NCBI GenBank assembly: GCA_945883235.1 | Contig: CAMCXF010000003.1 | Location: forward strand, 1 to 64,000 | From: Phenylobacterium deserti | Lineage (GTDB): Bacteria; Pseudomonadota; Alphaproteobacteria; Caulobacterales; Caulobacteraceae | Direction of reading: 5' to 3' | Length of the DNA: 64,000 bases | Shown here: piece by piece, positions 15,106 to 25,228 of the stretch | Layout of the letters: each line of letters starts with the position of its first letter | Position numbering within the stretch: the stretch's first letter is position 1 | The notes under the pieces: generated by a model | What the model saw: the letters and a program-made list of their open reading frames with translations, nothing else | What the model was told of the DNA's origin: nothing | Databases searched by the model: none | Translations under genes and position numbers: made by a program

Positions 15106-16470
15106 ATGTCCGCGCGCATCCTCGTCGTCGATGACATCGACTCCAACGTCCGGTTGCTCGAGGCGAAGCTGAGTTCCGAGTACTACGAGGTGCTGACGGC
15201 GTCCGATGGCCCGACGGCCCTGGCCATTGCCGCCTCCGAGCTGCCGGACATCGTGCTGCTGGACGTGATGATGCCCGGCATGGACGGCTTCGATGTCTGC
15301 CGCCGGTTGAAAGCCGATCCCGCCACCCGTCACGTGCCCGTGGTGCTGGTCACCGCCCTGGACGGTCGCGCTGACCGCGTCGCGGGCCTTGAGGCCGGGG
15401 CCGACGATTTTCTGACCAAGCCCATCGATGACGTGATGCTGTTTGCCCGGGTGCGCAGCCTGACCCGCCTGAAAGCGGTAATCGACGAACTCCGCGACCG
15501 CGAGGCCTCCGGGCGCCGAATCGGCGTGATCGCCGGTGCCGCGTCGCGGCTGGGCGGATCCGGCGGGCGTATCCTGTTCGTCGACGACAATGAGCGTCAG
15601 GCTGAACGGATTTGCGCCGAGCTTTCGATTGAACACCGGCCGATCCTGGAATCCGACCCGGCCAAGGCGCTGCTGACCGCGCGTGGGCCGGTCGACCTGG
15701 TCATCGTCAATGCCACCAGCAAGGCCTTCGATGGTCTGCGCTTCGCCGCCCAACTGCGATCCGATGAGGCGACCCGCAGCCTGCCGATCCTGGCGGTGGT
15801 GGACCTCGATGAACGACAGCGGGCGGTCAAGGCGCTGGAGATCGGCGTCAACGACATCCTGGCCCGGCCCATTGATCCGGGCGAACTGGCGGCGCGGGTC
15901 CGCACCCAGATCCGGCGCAAACGCTATACCGACTATCTGCGCGCCAATCTGGACCATTCGCTGGAGCTGGCGGTCACCGACCAGCTGACTGGCCTGCACA
16001 ACCGCCGCTACATGACCGGTCAGTTGGAAGCGCTGATGCGCCGGTCCGTCGCTGGTGGCGAGCCCGTCGCGGTGCTGATGATCGACATCGACCACTTCAA
16101 GACGGTCAATGACAGCTTCGGCCACGACGTCGGCGACGAGGTGCTTCGCGAATTCGCCGTGCGTCTGGCCTCCAACGTCCGCGCCATCGACCTCCCGGTT
16201 CGCCACGGCGGTGAAGAGTTCGTGGTGGTCATGCCCGATACCGACCTTGAGGCCGCGCGACGCGTCGCCGAACGCATCCGCCTGCATGTGGCGGGGTCAC
16301 CGTTCCGCGTCATGAACGGCGAGGAACTGCTGACCGTCACTATCTCCATCGGCGTCGCCGCCAGTTCCGGTGCCGGCGACAGCTCCCACGCCCTGGTCAA
16401 ACGCGCCGACGAAGCCGTCTACGTCGCCAAAAGCCAGGGCCGCAACCGGGTGATCGCCCGCGCGGCATAG
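15106..16470 (+). CDS. pleD: Diguanylate cyclase response regulator PleD
   Basis: PleD makes cyclic di-GMP at the differentiating pole and drives the swarmer-to-stalked change. The 454-residue protein has the REC-REC-GGDEF layout. The first receiver has Asp53 (IVLLDVMMPGMDG). The second receiver (~148-270, LFVDDNERQAERI) is an adaptor, with the acceptor region changed to VIVNATSKAFD. The cyclase domain (~285-454) has MIDIDHFKTVNDSFGH and the active-site loop RHGGEEFV. The product-inhibition I-site RxxD is present as RAID just upstream of the A-site, so feedback inhibition is expected. Confidence 0.97.
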   Translation: MSARILVVDDIDSNVRLLEAKLSSEYYEVLTASDGPTALAIAASELPDIVLLDVMMPGMDGFDVCRRLKADPATRHVPVVLVTALDGRADRVAGLEAGADDFLTKPIDDVMLFARVRSLTRLKAVIDELRDREASGRRIGVIAGAASRLGGSGGRILFVDDNERQAERICAELSIEHRPILESDPAKALLTARGPVDLVIVNATSKAFDGLRFAAQLRSDEATRSLPILAVVDLDERQRAVKALEIGVNDILARPIDPGELAARVRTQIRRKRYTDYLRANLDHSLELAVTDQLTGLHNRRYMTGQLEALMRRSVAGGEPVAVLMIDIDHFKTVNDSFGHDVGDEVLREFAVRLASNVRAIDLPVRHGGEEFVVVMPDTDLEAARRVAERIRLHVAGSPFRVMNGEELLTVTISIGVAASSGAGDSSHALVKRADEAVYVAKSQGRNRVIARAA

Positions 16471-16488
16471 TGTGTTGAAACGCAAAGA

Positions 16489-16508
16489 GCCCGGCGGTGA
16501 GGCCGGGC
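16489..16508. terminator. Hairpin between convergent pleD and rpmG
   Basis: GCCCGGC - GGTGAG - GCCGGGC is a perfect 7-bp stem in the gap between the two convergent genes. The following bases are TCTTTG on the reverse strand and GTCTT on the forward strand, so it can serve both, weakly. Confidence 0.55.
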
Positions 16509-16539
16509 GTCTTCAAACGCGATCAGGGACGTTTCAGCC

Positions 16540-16707
16540 TTACTTGATCTTGCCTTCGCGGAATTCCACGTGCTTGCGCACGACGGGGTCGTACTTCTTC
16601 AGGACCATCTTCTCGGTCTTGGTGCGCGCGTTCTTCTTCGTCACGTAGAAGAAGCCGGTATCCGCCGTCGAATTGAGGCGGATCTTGATTGAGGCGGGCT
16701 TCGCCAT
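16540..16707 (-). CDS. rpmG: 50S ribosomal protein L33
   Basis: This 55-residue reverse-strand gene is too short for the ORF track. It translates [55 protein letters not shown], with the [10 protein letters not shown] and [11 protein letters not shown] blocks of bacterial L33. It lacks the Cys zinc ligands, so it is the zinc-independent form. It lies downstream of pleD in the opposite direction. The leader up to ~16790 is A/G-rich and probably carries the promoter. Confidence 0.96.
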   Translation of the reverse strand: MAKPASIKIRLNSTADTGFFYVTKKNARTKTEKMVLKKYDPVVRKHVEFREGKIK

Positions 16708-16809
16708 GGCAGTCGTCCTTGCGGGGCCAAACGGGATCGCACCGCAGGCGGGTGTTCAGAAGGCGCGGAAAATACGAATCCGCGGCCGGAAGTCAATGGT
16801 GGACCGAAC

Positions 16810-17520
16810 TTACAGGCTGGTCGGCTTCATCGAGTTGTCCTTGAACCGCAGGAACAACTTGGGGCGGCTCGGGTCTTTCATCCGCTCGCCGGCTTCCTTG
16901 ATCATCATCCGGGTCACCGCCGGAAGCTGCAGGTCCATGGCCTCGTCAAAGTCGAACCAGGCGATCTCCTCGAGTTCCCCGCAGTCGGCCTGACGCTCCA
17001 GGCTGGTGAGGCGTTCGGCGTCAGCCAGCAGGAACCAGGTGTCGAACCGTTTGCCCACCTGGGGCGGCGTGATGGCGCGAGCGATGACGTCCAGCGCCTC
17101 CAGGTCGGCCACAACGCCCTGGGCAGCGAAGTCCTTCCAGGGACCCGTGCCGCGTGATTTCCCGGGCTTGCCCAGCAACAAGCCGGTTTCCTCCCAGGTC
17201 TCGCGCACAGCCGCCAGAGCCAGCGCGCGACCCCGACCAACCGGCAGGTGCTTGTCGAACAGGTCCCCGACCTCGGGGCGAAGGTCGGTGGCGAACGGCG
17301 CGCGATAGTCCGCCCGGTCAATCCGCCCGCCCGGAAACACCCAGCGGTCGGGCATGAAGCTGTGACCGCCATGGCGCTTTCCCATCAGCACGCGCGGCTT
17401 GGCCGCATCGCGACGGATGATCATCACCGTGGCAGCGTTCTTGGGGCGGACGGCCCGCGCGCCGGGAATGCGGGGCGGACCTTCGGGCTTGTGCGGTACG
17501 GCGGGAGCTGGGGCGTTCAT
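16810..17520 (-). CDS. Nudix hydrolase with incomplete Nudix box
   Basis: The second half of the Nudix box, VRETWEETGLLLG (REx2EExG), is clear. The upstream half is degenerate: the expected Gx5E reads LPVGRGR, with Arg where Glu is expected. FPGGRIDRAD precedes it, as in the NUDT7/NUDT19-like group, so a CoA- or nucleotide-pyrophosphatase role is possible but unproved. The ATG at 17520 (MNAPAPAVPHKPEGPP) is chosen over the ORF-track 17646, which would overlap rnr by ~60 bases; the product is 236 residues. The gene lies 64 bases downstream of rnr and is probably in its transcript. Confidence 0.82.
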   Translation of the reverse strand: MNAPAPAVPHKPEGPPRIPGARAVRPKNAATVMIIRRDAAKPRVLMGKRHGGHSFMPDRWVFPGGRIDRADYRAPFATDLRPEVGDLFDKHLPVGRGRALALAAVRETWEETGLLLGKPGKSRGTGPWKDFAAQGVVADLEALDVIARAITPPQVGKRFDTWFLLADAERLTSLERQADCGELEEIAWFDFDEAMDLQLPAVTRMMIKEAGERMKDPSRPKLFLRFKDNSMKPTSL

Positions 17521-17584
17521 GAAACAACTGTATGACTTTGGCGGGGACGTAGGGAAGGGCGACCTTGCGGAAGGCGCGACCCAC

Positions 17585-19915
17585 CTAACGCTTCGGCCCG
17601 CCCTTCTTGCCGCTGCGGATGTTCTTGGGTCGCCCCTGAGGACCACGCTTGGGCCCGCGATAGCTGCCGGGGCCGCCGGGACCCCGGTCGCTGCGGTCTC
17701 GCATCCCCAGCCGGGGCCGGGGCGCGGTCTTGTCCGGCTCCGCAGGTTCGCTTAGCATCTCGAACAGCAGGCCGCCCGTGATCGGCGTGGCCTCTGCCAG
17801 CTTGACCCGCACCGTCATGCCCAGCGGCCACCGGCTCCCGGTCTTCTCGCCCACCAACGCGTGCATCCGGTCGTCGTGGACGAAGTACTCACTGCCCAGC
17901 CGTGACACCGGCACCAGCCCGTCAGCGCCGGTCCCTGCCAGCCGTACGAACAGGCCGAACCGGGTCACGCCCGTGATGCGTCCGTCAAACTCCGCCCCCA
18001 CCTTGTCCGCCAGGAACGCCGCCACATAGCGATCCGTGGCATCGCGCTCAGCGGCCATTGCGCGGCGTTCGGCAAAGGTGATTTCCTCGGCCGTGCCCTT
18101 CATCTGCGAGATGTCGCGGTCCGACAGGCCGTCACTGCCCAGATCCAGCGCCGTGATCAGCGCCCGATGGACGATCAGATCGGCATAGCGCCGGATCGGT
18201 GAGGTGAAGTGGGCGTACTTCATCAGGTTCAGGCCGAAGTGGCCGATGTTGTCCGTGGAATAGATCGCCTGCATCTGGGTGCGCAGGACCACCTCGTTGA
18301 TGATGTCAGCGTGCGGCCCCTCCCGGGTCTCGCCCAGCAGCTTGTTGAACCGGTCGGTGCGCGGGGCCTCGCCCTTGGTCCAGGGTATCCCCAGTGACCC
18401 CAGGAAGTCGGTCAGCGAGAAGATCTTCTCCTGGCTGGGCGCGTCATGGATTCTGTAGATCAGCGGGGTCTTCTTCTGCTCCAGGGTCTCGGCGGCGCAG
18501 ACGTTGGCCTGGATCATGAACTCCTCGATCAGCTTGTGCGCTTCGAGGGAGGGGCGGGGCGTGATCGCATCGATCTCACCCTCCGCATTGATCGAGATCT
18601 TCCGTTCCAGGCTCTCGATGGCCAATGGCGAGCGTGCGTCACGGCCCTTCTTCAGGCAGGCGTAGGCGGCCCACAGCGGCGTCAACACCCGGTCCAGCAG
18701 CGGCCCGGACTTGTCGTCGGGCTGTCCGTCGATGGCGGCCTGCGCCTGCTCATATGACAGCTTCGCCGCCGAGCGCATCAGACCCCGGGCAAACGTATGG
18801 CCGCGTTTGCGACCGCTGGCGTCGAACACCATTCGCACAGCCAGGCAGGCCCGGTTCTCGCCCTCCCTGAGGCTGCACAGGCCGGCCGACAACCGCTCGG
18901 GCAGCATCGGCTCTACCCGGTCGGGAAAATAGACGCTGTTGCCTTTCTCCCGCGCAATTCGGTCCAGCTCGGTGCCGGGCCGGACGTAGGCGGCGACATC
19001 GGCGATAGCGACCCAGGCGATCCAGCCACCGGGGTTCTTCGGGTCGTCGTCCGGCTGGGCAAAGACCGCGTCATCGTGATCGCGGGCGTCCTGCGGGTCG
19101 ATGGTGATCAACGGGACGTCGCGCATGTCCTCGCGCCCGCTCAGGGTCGGCGGCTCGGCCTCTTCCGCCTCGGCTTCGGCGGCGGCAGAGAAGCCCATCG
19201 GAATGCCGTGGGTGTGGATGGCGATCAGCGAGGCGGCGCGCGGCTGATCCTCGCGGCCCACGATCTCCAGAAGCTTGCCGTGCTTTGGCCCAAAGCGGCT
19301 GCCGTGGCTCTCTACCGTGGCCAGTACCAGATCGCCGTCCTGCACGTTCTCGCCGGGCGGCAGCAGCAGGCTGTCTTTCGAGCGCCGATCCACCGGCTCG
19401 ACCCGGACCTCGCGACGCACCTTGCGGACCACGCCCAGAATGCGGTGCGCGCTCTGACCCAGCCGCTTGATCAGCTTGGCCTGAAACTCGCCGGTTTCCA
19501 GTTGGTTGAACCGCACCAGCAGTCGGTCGCCCATGCCCGGCGCGCCGGTTCCGGCTTCCTTGCCGGGGGCCAGTGTCACGACCGGCGTTTCCTCGCCCTT
19601 GACCAGTTTCACCAACAGTTCGCCGTCGGTGTCCTTGCCCACCACGTCGACGACGCCGACCTCGGGAAAGGCTCCAGCCTCGGCGAACCCGCGCCGGCCG
19701 CGCTTGCCCAGCGCGCCCTCGGCCTCTAGCGCGGTCAGCATCTCGCGGAGCGCCCGGCGATCCGCGCCCTTCAGCCCGAAGGCGCTGGCGATGCCAGCCT
19801 TGTTCGGCTCACCCTGCTCGCGGATGTAGGCCAGCAGCGTGTCGCGGTCCGGCAGCCCCTGCGACGGGCGCGTGGGTTTTTTGGCGGTCTTCTTCGGTGT
19901 CTTCGGTCGAGCCAT
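17585..19915 (-). CDS. rnr: Ribonuclease R
   Basis: RNase R is a 3'-to-5' processive exoribonuclease that degrades structured RNA and helps quality control of rRNA and tmRNA-tagged messages. The 776-residue product has an N-terminal winged-helix/cold-shock region, the RNB catalytic core with ITIDPQDARDHDDAVFAQPD (metal-binding Asp cluster) and HFTSPIRRYADLIVHRAL, an S1 domain (FDGRITGVTRFGLFVRLAG) and a basic Gly/Arg/Lys tail. The start at 19915 (MARPKTPKKTAKK) is preferred over 19963, which would run into the alpha/beta hydrolase gene. It is probably co-transcribed with its neighbours. Confidence 0.96.
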   Translation of the reverse strand: MARPKTPKKTAKKPTRPSQGLPDRDTLLAYIREQGEPNKAGIASAFGLKGADRRALREMLTALEAEGALGKRGRRGFAEAGAFPEVGVVDVVGKDTDGELLVKLVKGEETPVVTLAPGKEAGTGAPGMGDRLLVRFNQLETGEFQAKLIKRLGQSAHRILGVVRKVRREVRVEPVDRRSKDSLLLPPGENVQDGDLVLATVESHGSRFGPKHGKLLEIVGREDQPRAASLIAIHTHGIPMGFSAAAEAEAEEAEPPTLSGREDMRDVPLITIDPQDARDHDDAVFAQPDDDPKNPGGWIAWVAIADVAAYVRPGTELDRIAREKGNSVYFPDRVEPMLPERLSAGLCSLREGENRACLAVRMVFDASGRKRGHTFARGLMRSAAKLSYEQAQAAIDGQPDDKSGPLLDRVLTPLWAAYACLKKGRDARSPLAIESLERKISINAEGEIDAITPRPSLEAHKLIEEFMIQANVCAAETLEQKKTPLIYRIHDAPSQEKIFSLTDFLGSLGIPWTKGEAPRTDRFNKLLGETREGPHADIINEVVLRTQMQAIYSTDNIGHFGLNLMKYAHFTSPIRRYADLIVHRALITALDLGSDGLSDRDISQMKGTAEEITFAERRAMAAERDATDRYVAAFLADKVGAEFDGRITGVTRFGLFVRLAGTGADGLVPVSRLGSEYFVHDDRMHALVGEKTGSRWPLGMTVRVKLAEATPITGGLLFEMLSEPAEPDKTAPRPRLGMRDRSDRGPGGPGSYRGPKRGPQGRPKNIRSGKKGGPKR

Positions 19916-19943
19916 TCCGCGCCCATAGCACGGTTTGACTGCC

Positions 19944-20753
19944 TCAGGCGGCATCCCCGGCATTCAGAAATGCGATGATTGCCGGATAGGCCGCGCGGTC
20001 CTGGATCATGAACATGTGGCCGCCTTCGAACCACTGGAGCTTGGCCCCAGGCATGCGTGCCGCCATCTTGTCCTGCGTCGAGGGCAGGGCGATCCCGTCA
20101 TAGCGGCCCGCTGCAATCAGGACCGGGCACGTGATTTGAGGCAGGCGATCCCATGTGTCGTGACCGGCGCGGGCCTCCAGTTGCCGCCGGGCACCTTGCG
20201 CGCGCCCGGGCTCGCCCGCGAAAGGGTCGGCAGAACCCATGGCGACAAAGGTGGCATAGTCCTGCGGATGGGCCGCCGCCCATGCCGCATCGCGGCGCGT
20301 GTCGCTGATCGGGATCAGATGCTTCGCGCGCGCCTCGCCGGTCAGATGTTCGATGTCGTGAAAGGCGAACGAAGCCCCGCCCGCGCCACCGGGGGAGGTG
20401 CAGGCCAGCACCAGCCGTTTCACCTTGGCGGGATGCCGCAGCGCCAGTTCCTGGGCCACCATGCCGCCGAATGAGACGCCGATCACCACGGCGTCATCCC
20501 AGTCGAGGTGGTGCATCAGGTCGGCGGCGTCGTCGGCGTACTGGGCCATGGAATAGGGCGCGTCGGGCTTGTCCGTTCTGCCAAGACCCCGCTGGTCATA
20601 GGTCAGCAGATCAAAGGCCTTGGCCAGCGGCGAGGCGAACATATTGGGTTGAAACCGAAGGTCGCCGCCCGTGCCGGAAATGTACAACAGCCGACGCCCT
20701 GAGCCTGCGCGCTCGAAATAAAAGTGCAGGTCGTTGAGCGTTGCAATCGGCAT
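19944..20753 (-). CDS. Alpha/beta hydrolase
   Basis: The 269-residue cytoplasmic protein has a complete alpha/beta hydrolase triad layout: nucleophile elbow GVSFGG, acid Asp in LIAAGRYDGIA, and His in FEGGHMFMIQD. The oxyanion strand reads YISGTGGDLR. The nearest familiar groups are 3-oxoadipate enol-lactonase/haloperoxidase-like hydrolases, but the substrate is not known. It sits between topA and rnr on the same strand with gaps of 21 and 28 bases, so it probably shares their transcript. Confidence 0.88.
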   Translation of the reverse strand: MPIATLNDLHFYFERAGSGRRLLYISGTGGDLRFQPNMFASPLAKAFDLLTYDQRGLGRTDKPDAPYSMAQYADDAADLMHHLDWDDAVVIGVSFGGMVAQELALRHPAKVKRLVLACTSPGGAGGASFAFHDIEHLTGEARAKHLIPISDTRRDAAWAAAHPQDYATFVAMGSADPFAGEPGRAQGARRQLEARAGHDTWDRLPQITCPVLIAAGRYDGIALPSTQDKMAARMPGAKLQWFEGGHMFMIQDRAAYPAIIAFLNAGDAA

Positions 20754-20774
20754 CGGTAGTCCCCTGATAAGCGG

Positions 20775-23393
20775 TCAGGCCTTGGATTTGGCCGTCGGTT
20801 TCTTTTTCGCAGGCACCTTCTTCTTCGCAGGTGCATTCTTCGCGCTCACCGCCTTCGGCGCTGCCTTGGCCTTCACCGCCCTTGCTGGTTTCTTGGCCTT
20901 TCCACCACCGCCCTTCGCCACCCGTTCAGCGATCAACTCTATGGCCTGCTCCAACGTCACCGACAGTGGGTCAGCGCCACGCGGCACGTTGGCATTGGTG
21001 GCACCGTGCTTGATGTAGGGGCCATAGCGGCCTGACAACACCCGGATCGGCTGACCGTCTGCCGGGTGCGCGCCCAGTTCCGCCAGCGCCGCCGATTCTG
21101 CCCCGCCGCGCCTACCTGCCCGCTTCGTGGCCAGCAGGTCCACGGCGCGGTTTACGCCAACGTCGAAGACTTCGTCTGCCGTCGGCAGGTTGGCATAGGT
21201 GCCGTCGTGCAGCACGAAGGGACCATAGCGTCCGATGCCGGCCAGGATCGGCTTGCCGTCCTCTGGGTGGTTGCCCACCTCGCGCGGCAGCCGCAGCAAG
21301 CGCAGGCCCTTGTCCAGGTCCATGTCCGGTGCCGACCAGCCCTTGGGCAGGCTGGATCGCTTGGGCTTCTCGCCTTCGCCCAGCTGGACGTAGACACCGA
21401 AGCGGCCGGTTTTCAGGAAAACCGTCTCACCGGTGACCGGATCAATCCCCAGTTCGCGGTCGCCGGTGGGGCCGTCTTCACCCTCTCCCGAGACGGTCAG
21501 CGGCCGGGTGTGGCGGCACTCCGGATAGTTTGAACAGCCCAGGAATGGACCGTACTTGCTCGACTTCAAGCCCATCCGACCGGAGTTGCAGACCGGGCAA
21601 AGGCGCGGGTCGGACCCGTCGGCCTTTTCCGGGAACAGGTGCGGACCCAAGGTCGCATCCAGCGCCGTCAGCACGTCGCTCATGCGGAGTTCAGCTGTCT
21701 CGCCGATCTTGGCGTTGAATTCGAGCCAGAATTCACGGAGCAGGACCTTCCAGTCCAGCTCGCCGGCCGACACCAGATCGAGGCGTTCTTCCAGCGCGGC
21801 GGTGAAGTCGTATTCCACGTATCGGGCGAAGTATTCTTCCAGGAAGGCGGTCAGCAGTCGGCCCTTGTCCTCGGGCACGAAGCGCTGCTTCTCCATCCGC
21901 ACATAGGCGCGGTCGCGCAACACCGTCAGGATCGAGGCGTAGGTCGACGGCCGTCCGATACCCAGCTCCTCGAGCTTTTTCACCAGGCTGGCTTCGGAAT
22001 AGCGCGGTGGCGGCTCGGTGAAGTGCTGGTCGGCCTTGGCGGCGCGCACTTGCGCGGCAGCGCCCTGGGTCACCTGCGGCAGGCGGCCGCCCTCCTCGTC
22101 GTCAGGATCGTCGCGGCCCTCTTCGTAGACCGCCAGATAGCCGTCGAACGTTACCACCTGGCCAGTGGCGCGCAGGCCGGTCTTGCCGTCGGAGGAATCA
22201 AGGTCGATGGTTGTGCGCTCGATCCTCGCGCTTTCCATCTGCGACGCAATCATCCGCTTCCAGACCAGCTCATAGAGCCGCCCCAGATCGCCCTCGAGCC
22301 GCATCTTCCCGGGATTGCGCGCCAGGCTGGTCGGGCGGATCGCCTCGTGGGCCTCCTGAGCGTTCTTTGCCTTGGTAGAGTAGATTCGCGCCTTCTCCGG
22401 AACGTATTCCCGGCCGTAGAGCCCGCCGATCACGTCGCGCGCCTCGTCCAGCGCTTCGGGCGCAGTCTGGACACCGTCGGTGCGCATATAGGTGATCAGA
22501 CCGACGGTCTCGCCGCCGATGTCGATACCCTCATAGAGCCGCTGCGCGGCCTGCATCGTGCGCTTGGCGTCGAAGCCCAGCTTGCGCGAGGCCTCCTGCT
22601 GCAGGGTAGAGGTTGTGAAGGGCGGGGGCGGCGAGCGGCGGCCGGGCTTGCGCTCCAGAGCGGTCACCGTGAACGTCGCTGCCTTCACCGCATCGCGTGC
22701 GGCAAAGGCGCTGGCCTCATTGCCCAGGTCAAACTTGGTCAGGCGCTTGCTGTCATGCTTCACCAGCCGCGCAGTGAAGGGGTCGCTACCGGCGGCGACC
22801 TCGGCCTCGACGGTCCAGTATTCCTGGGTCTTGAACCGCTCGATTTCGAGCTCGCGGTCCACAACGCATCTCAAGGCCACTGACTGAACGCGGCCCGCCG
22901 AGCGCGCGCCGGGCAGTTTGCGCCACAGCACCGGCGACAGCGTAAAGCCCACCAGATAGTCCAGCGCGCGCCGCGCCAGATAGGCATTGACCAGCTCCAT
23001 ATCCAGCTGGCGCGGATGGGTCATGGCCTCAAGAATCGAGCTCTTGGTGATCGCGTTGAACACCACCCGCTCGACCGGGATGTCCTTCAGGCCGCGCTTC
23101 CTGTTGAGGATCTCCAGCACGTGCCAGGAAATGGCCTCGCCCTCGCGGTCGGGGTCGGTGGCCAGGATGAGGCGGTCCGCACCCTTCGCGGCCTCGGCGA
23201 TCTCGGACAGGCGCTTGGCAGCCTTGCCATCGATTTCCCAGGACATGTCGAAGTCCTCGTCCGGACGAACGGAACCGTCCTTCGCGGGCAAATCGCGGAC
23301 GTGGCCATAGGAGGCCAGCACCTTGAAATCGGATCCAAGGTACTTGTTGATGGTCTTGGCCTTGGCGGGGCTCTCGACGATGACGAGCTTCAT
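20775..23393 (-). CDS. topA: DNA topoisomerase I
   Basis: This type IA topoisomerase relaxes negative supercoils through a 5'-phosphotyrosine. The 872-residue product starts MKLVIVESPAKAKTINKYLG (TOPRIM) and carries DPDREGEAISWH, the active-site Tyr in LITYMRTDGVQT, and one C4 zinc finger (CPVCNSGRMGLKSSKYGPFLGCSNYPEC). Two further C-terminal repeat modules follow (GRFGVYVQLGEGEKPKR, GRYGPYIKHG), then a very Lys/Ala-rich tail that should bind DNA. The inner ATG at 23393 is chosen because it gives the family N-terminus; 23414 is an alternative. dprA ends 102 bases upstream. Confidence 0.96.
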   Translation of the reverse strand: MKLVIVESPAKAKTINKYLGSDFKVLASYGHVRDLPAKDGSVRPDEDFDMSWEIDGKAAKRLSEIAEAAKGADRLILATDPDREGEAISWHVLEILNRKRGLKDIPVERVVFNAITKSSILEAMTHPRQLDMELVNAYLARRALDYLVGFTLSPVLWRKLPGARSAGRVQSVALRCVVDRELEIERFKTQEYWTVEAEVAAGSDPFTARLVKHDSKRLTKFDLGNEASAFAARDAVKAATFTVTALERKPGRRSPPPPFTTSTLQQEASRKLGFDAKRTMQAAQRLYEGIDIGGETVGLITYMRTDGVQTAPEALDEARDVIGGLYGREYVPEKARIYSTKAKNAQEAHEAIRPTSLARNPGKMRLEGDLGRLYELVWKRMIASQMESARIERTTIDLDSSDGKTGLRATGQVVTFDGYLAVYEEGRDDPDDEEGGRLPQVTQGAAAQVRAAKADQHFTEPPPRYSEASLVKKLEELGIGRPSTYASILTVLRDRAYVRMEKQRFVPEDKGRLLTAFLEEYFARYVEYDFTAALEERLDLVSAGELDWKVLLREFWLEFNAKIGETAELRMSDVLTALDATLGPHLFPEKADGSDPRLCPVCNSGRMGLKSSKYGPFLGCSNYPECRHTRPLTVSGEGEDGPTGDRELGIDPVTGETVFLKTGRFGVYVQLGEGEKPKRSSLPKGWSAPDMDLDKGLRLLRLPREVGNHPEDGKPILAGIGRYGPFVLHDGTYANLPTADEVFDVGVNRAVDLLATKRAGRRGGAESAALAELGAHPADGQPIRVLSGRYGPYIKHGATNANVPRGADPLSVTLEQAIELIAERVAKGGGGKAKKPARAVKAKAAPKAVSAKNAPAKKKVPAKKKPTAKSKA

Positions 23394-23495
23394 GCGGGGG
23401 TGCGTCTGATCCATAAAAGAGGCGGAACGTGGGGGCGGCACCCATCGCCTGTCAACGGGCGGTTTTTGCCGGGATCGGGCAGCCCCTTTAGGGGC

Positions 23496-24587
23496 TTACC
23501 CCTTAACAACCATGCCGCCGGGGCGCAGTTCGGCCCGTCCAGCCAGCGCCAGCTCCATCAAGGCAGCGAAAACGGCGGGGGCAGGGGCCTGAGCCGCGCG
23601 CACCATTTCGTCGCGTGAGACCGGTGTCGGCGACAGCAGTTGGGCCAGTCGCTCGATCAGATCACGGTCGACAGTTTCAGGCATATCCTGGAAGTCTGGC
23701 GGATCAGGCTCACGCAACCCGGGCAGGGTCTCAAGCGCCCGCAAGACGTCATCGAGCCCCTCGCACAGCGCAGCCCCCTGGCGGATCAGATCGTTGGTGC
23801 CGCGGGCGCGTGGGTCGAGCGGTGAGCCCGGCACCGCCAGCACCTCACGTCCCTGTTCCGCGGCGAGCCGCGCCGTGATCAGCGACCCGGAACGCAGTTC
23901 GGCCTCCACCACCACCACGGCGCGCGACAGGCCGGCGATGATGCGGTTACGGCGCGGGAAGTCGCGGGCCACGGCCGTGCGTCCCGGCTCATTCTCCGAT
24001 ACCACGCAGCCGCTCGCGACGATCCGATCATAGAGCCCGCGATGCTCGGGCGGATAAACGTCGTCGATCCCGCCACCCAGAACGGCTGATGTTCCGGTGG
24101 GCAATGCACCCTCGTGGGCCGCGGCATCTATTCCACGCGCCATGCCGGAGGTGATCAGGTAACCGGCCTGGCCCAGTTCGGCGGCAAGGCCTCGGGCAAA
24201 CCTCTGGCCGGCCGCTGAGGCCACCCGGGCACCGACAATGGCGACGCTGGGCTGATTTAAAAGGGCTACATTTCCGCGCGTCCAGATCAGGGGCGGCGGC
24301 GGGTCCAGAGCGGCCAGTGCGGCAGGGAAGTCCGGCTCGCAAGTCGCGATCAGCCGTGCGCCCAGCTTTGCGCCGGCGGCAAGTTCACGCTCTGCTTCGG
24401 CCTCTGACGGAATCTTCAGACGCGCCATCCGACCGCCGCGCTGGGCAAGGTCAGGCAGGGCCGCCAGGGCCAGAGCGGCCTCGCCAAAGCGCCGGATCAA
24501 CTGACTGAACGTGACCGCGCCGACATTCTCTGCGCGGGACAGACGCAACCAGTCGCGCCGTTGCCTGTCGGAAAGCTGTCGTGTCAC
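23496..24587 (-). CDS. dprA: DNA-processing protein DprA
   Basis: DprA binds incoming single-stranded DNA and loads RecA during transformation or other uptake. The 363-residue product has the Rossmann-like core [56 protein letters not shown] and [44 protein letters not shown], and a C-terminal winged-helix-like region. It overlaps the upstream plsY by four bases. A perfect AGCCCC-TTTA-GGGGCT hairpin at 23481-23496 lies at its stop codon, but without a T-run. Confidence 0.95.
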   Translation of the reverse strand: MTRQLSDRQRRDWLRLSRAENVGAVTFSQLIRRFGEAALALAALPDLAQRGGRMARLKIPSEAEAERELAAGAKLGARLIATCEPDFPAALAALDPPPPLIWTRGNVALLNQPSVAIVGARVASAAGQRFARGLAAELGQAGYLITSGMARGIDAAAHEGALPTGTSAVLGGGIDDVYPPEHRGLYDRIVASGCVVSENEPGRTAVARDFPRRNRIIAGLSRAVVVVEAELRSGSLITARLAAEQGREVLAVPGSPLDPRARGTNDLIRQGAALCEGLDDVLRALETLPGLREPDPPDFQDMPETVDRDLIERLAQLLSPTPVSRDEMVRAAQAPAPAVFAALMELALAGRAELRPGGMVVKG

Positions 24588-25228
24588 CCGGCCTCGTCCA
24601 CGGGCGGTTTCGCGGCGTCGATCCTGGGCTCCTCGCCTCGCAACAAGCGTCGGATATTTGGCTCATGCCGGATGAAGACCAGCAGGGCCATGAATAGCGT
24701 CAGGAGGGTAATGGCGTGCGGGAGACCCAGTAACAGGGCGATCAGCGGTGCGATCGCCACGGCGACCAGACCGGCCAGCGACGATATGCGGAACAGGAAA
24801 GCCACGATCAACCAGGCCGCCCCCGATGCCAACCCAACGGGCCATGCCGCCGCCAGCAAGGTGCCAAAGAAGGTGGCGACCCCCTTGCCGCCCTTGAACT
24901 TCAGCCAGACCGGAAAGAGATGCCCCAGGAATGCGGCGCCTGCTGCCAGCGCGATGAGGCTGGATCCAGATGCTCCAGGATTTGACCTGTCCATAACCCA
25001 GGCCAGCAGCACTGCTACCGCGCCCTTGCCACCATCACCCAGCAGGGTGATGAGTGCCAGATCCTTGCGACCGGTGCGCAACACATTGGTCGCACCAATG
25101 CTGCCGGAGCCTATCGCGCGGATATCGCCCGTACCGCCCAGTCGGGTCGCAATCACCCCGAACGGAATCGAACCCAACAGGTAGCCGCCAACGATGGCGA
25201 CAGCATAGAGAAGGATATTCGGCGACAT
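24584..25228 (-). CDS. plsY: Glycerol-3-phosphate acyltransferase PlsY
   Basis: PlsY transfers an acyl group from acyl-phosphate to glycerol-3-phosphate, the first committed step of phospholipid synthesis, in the inner membrane. The 214-residue product has about five hydrophobic segments and the family motifs [29 protein letters not shown], and [22 protein letters not shown]. Its stop overlaps the start of dprA, a common pairing. The 138 bases up to the divergent epimerase gene presumably hold both promoters. Confidence 0.96.
   Translation of the reverse strand: MSPNILLYAVAIVGGYLLGSIPFGVIATRLGGTGDIRAIGSGSIGATNVLRTGRKDLALITLLGDGGKGAVAVLLAWVMDRSNPGASGSSLIALAAGAAFLGHLFPVWLKFKGGKGVATFFGTLLAAAWPVGLASGAAWLIVAFLFRISSLAGLVAVAIAPLIALLLGLPHAITLLTLFMALLVFIRHEPNIRRLLRGEEPRIDAAKPPVDEAG

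Noticed and set aside
14656-16287. 543-residue reverse-strand ORF
   Set aside because: It is antisense to divK and pleD, which have full motif support; long shadow ORFs are expected in GC-rich DNA and its translation has no family features.
23481-23496. AGCCCC-TTTA-GGGGCT hairpin after dprA as a terminator
   Set aside because: The stem is perfect but no T-run follows on either strand, so it was mentioned under dprA and not listed as a terminator.
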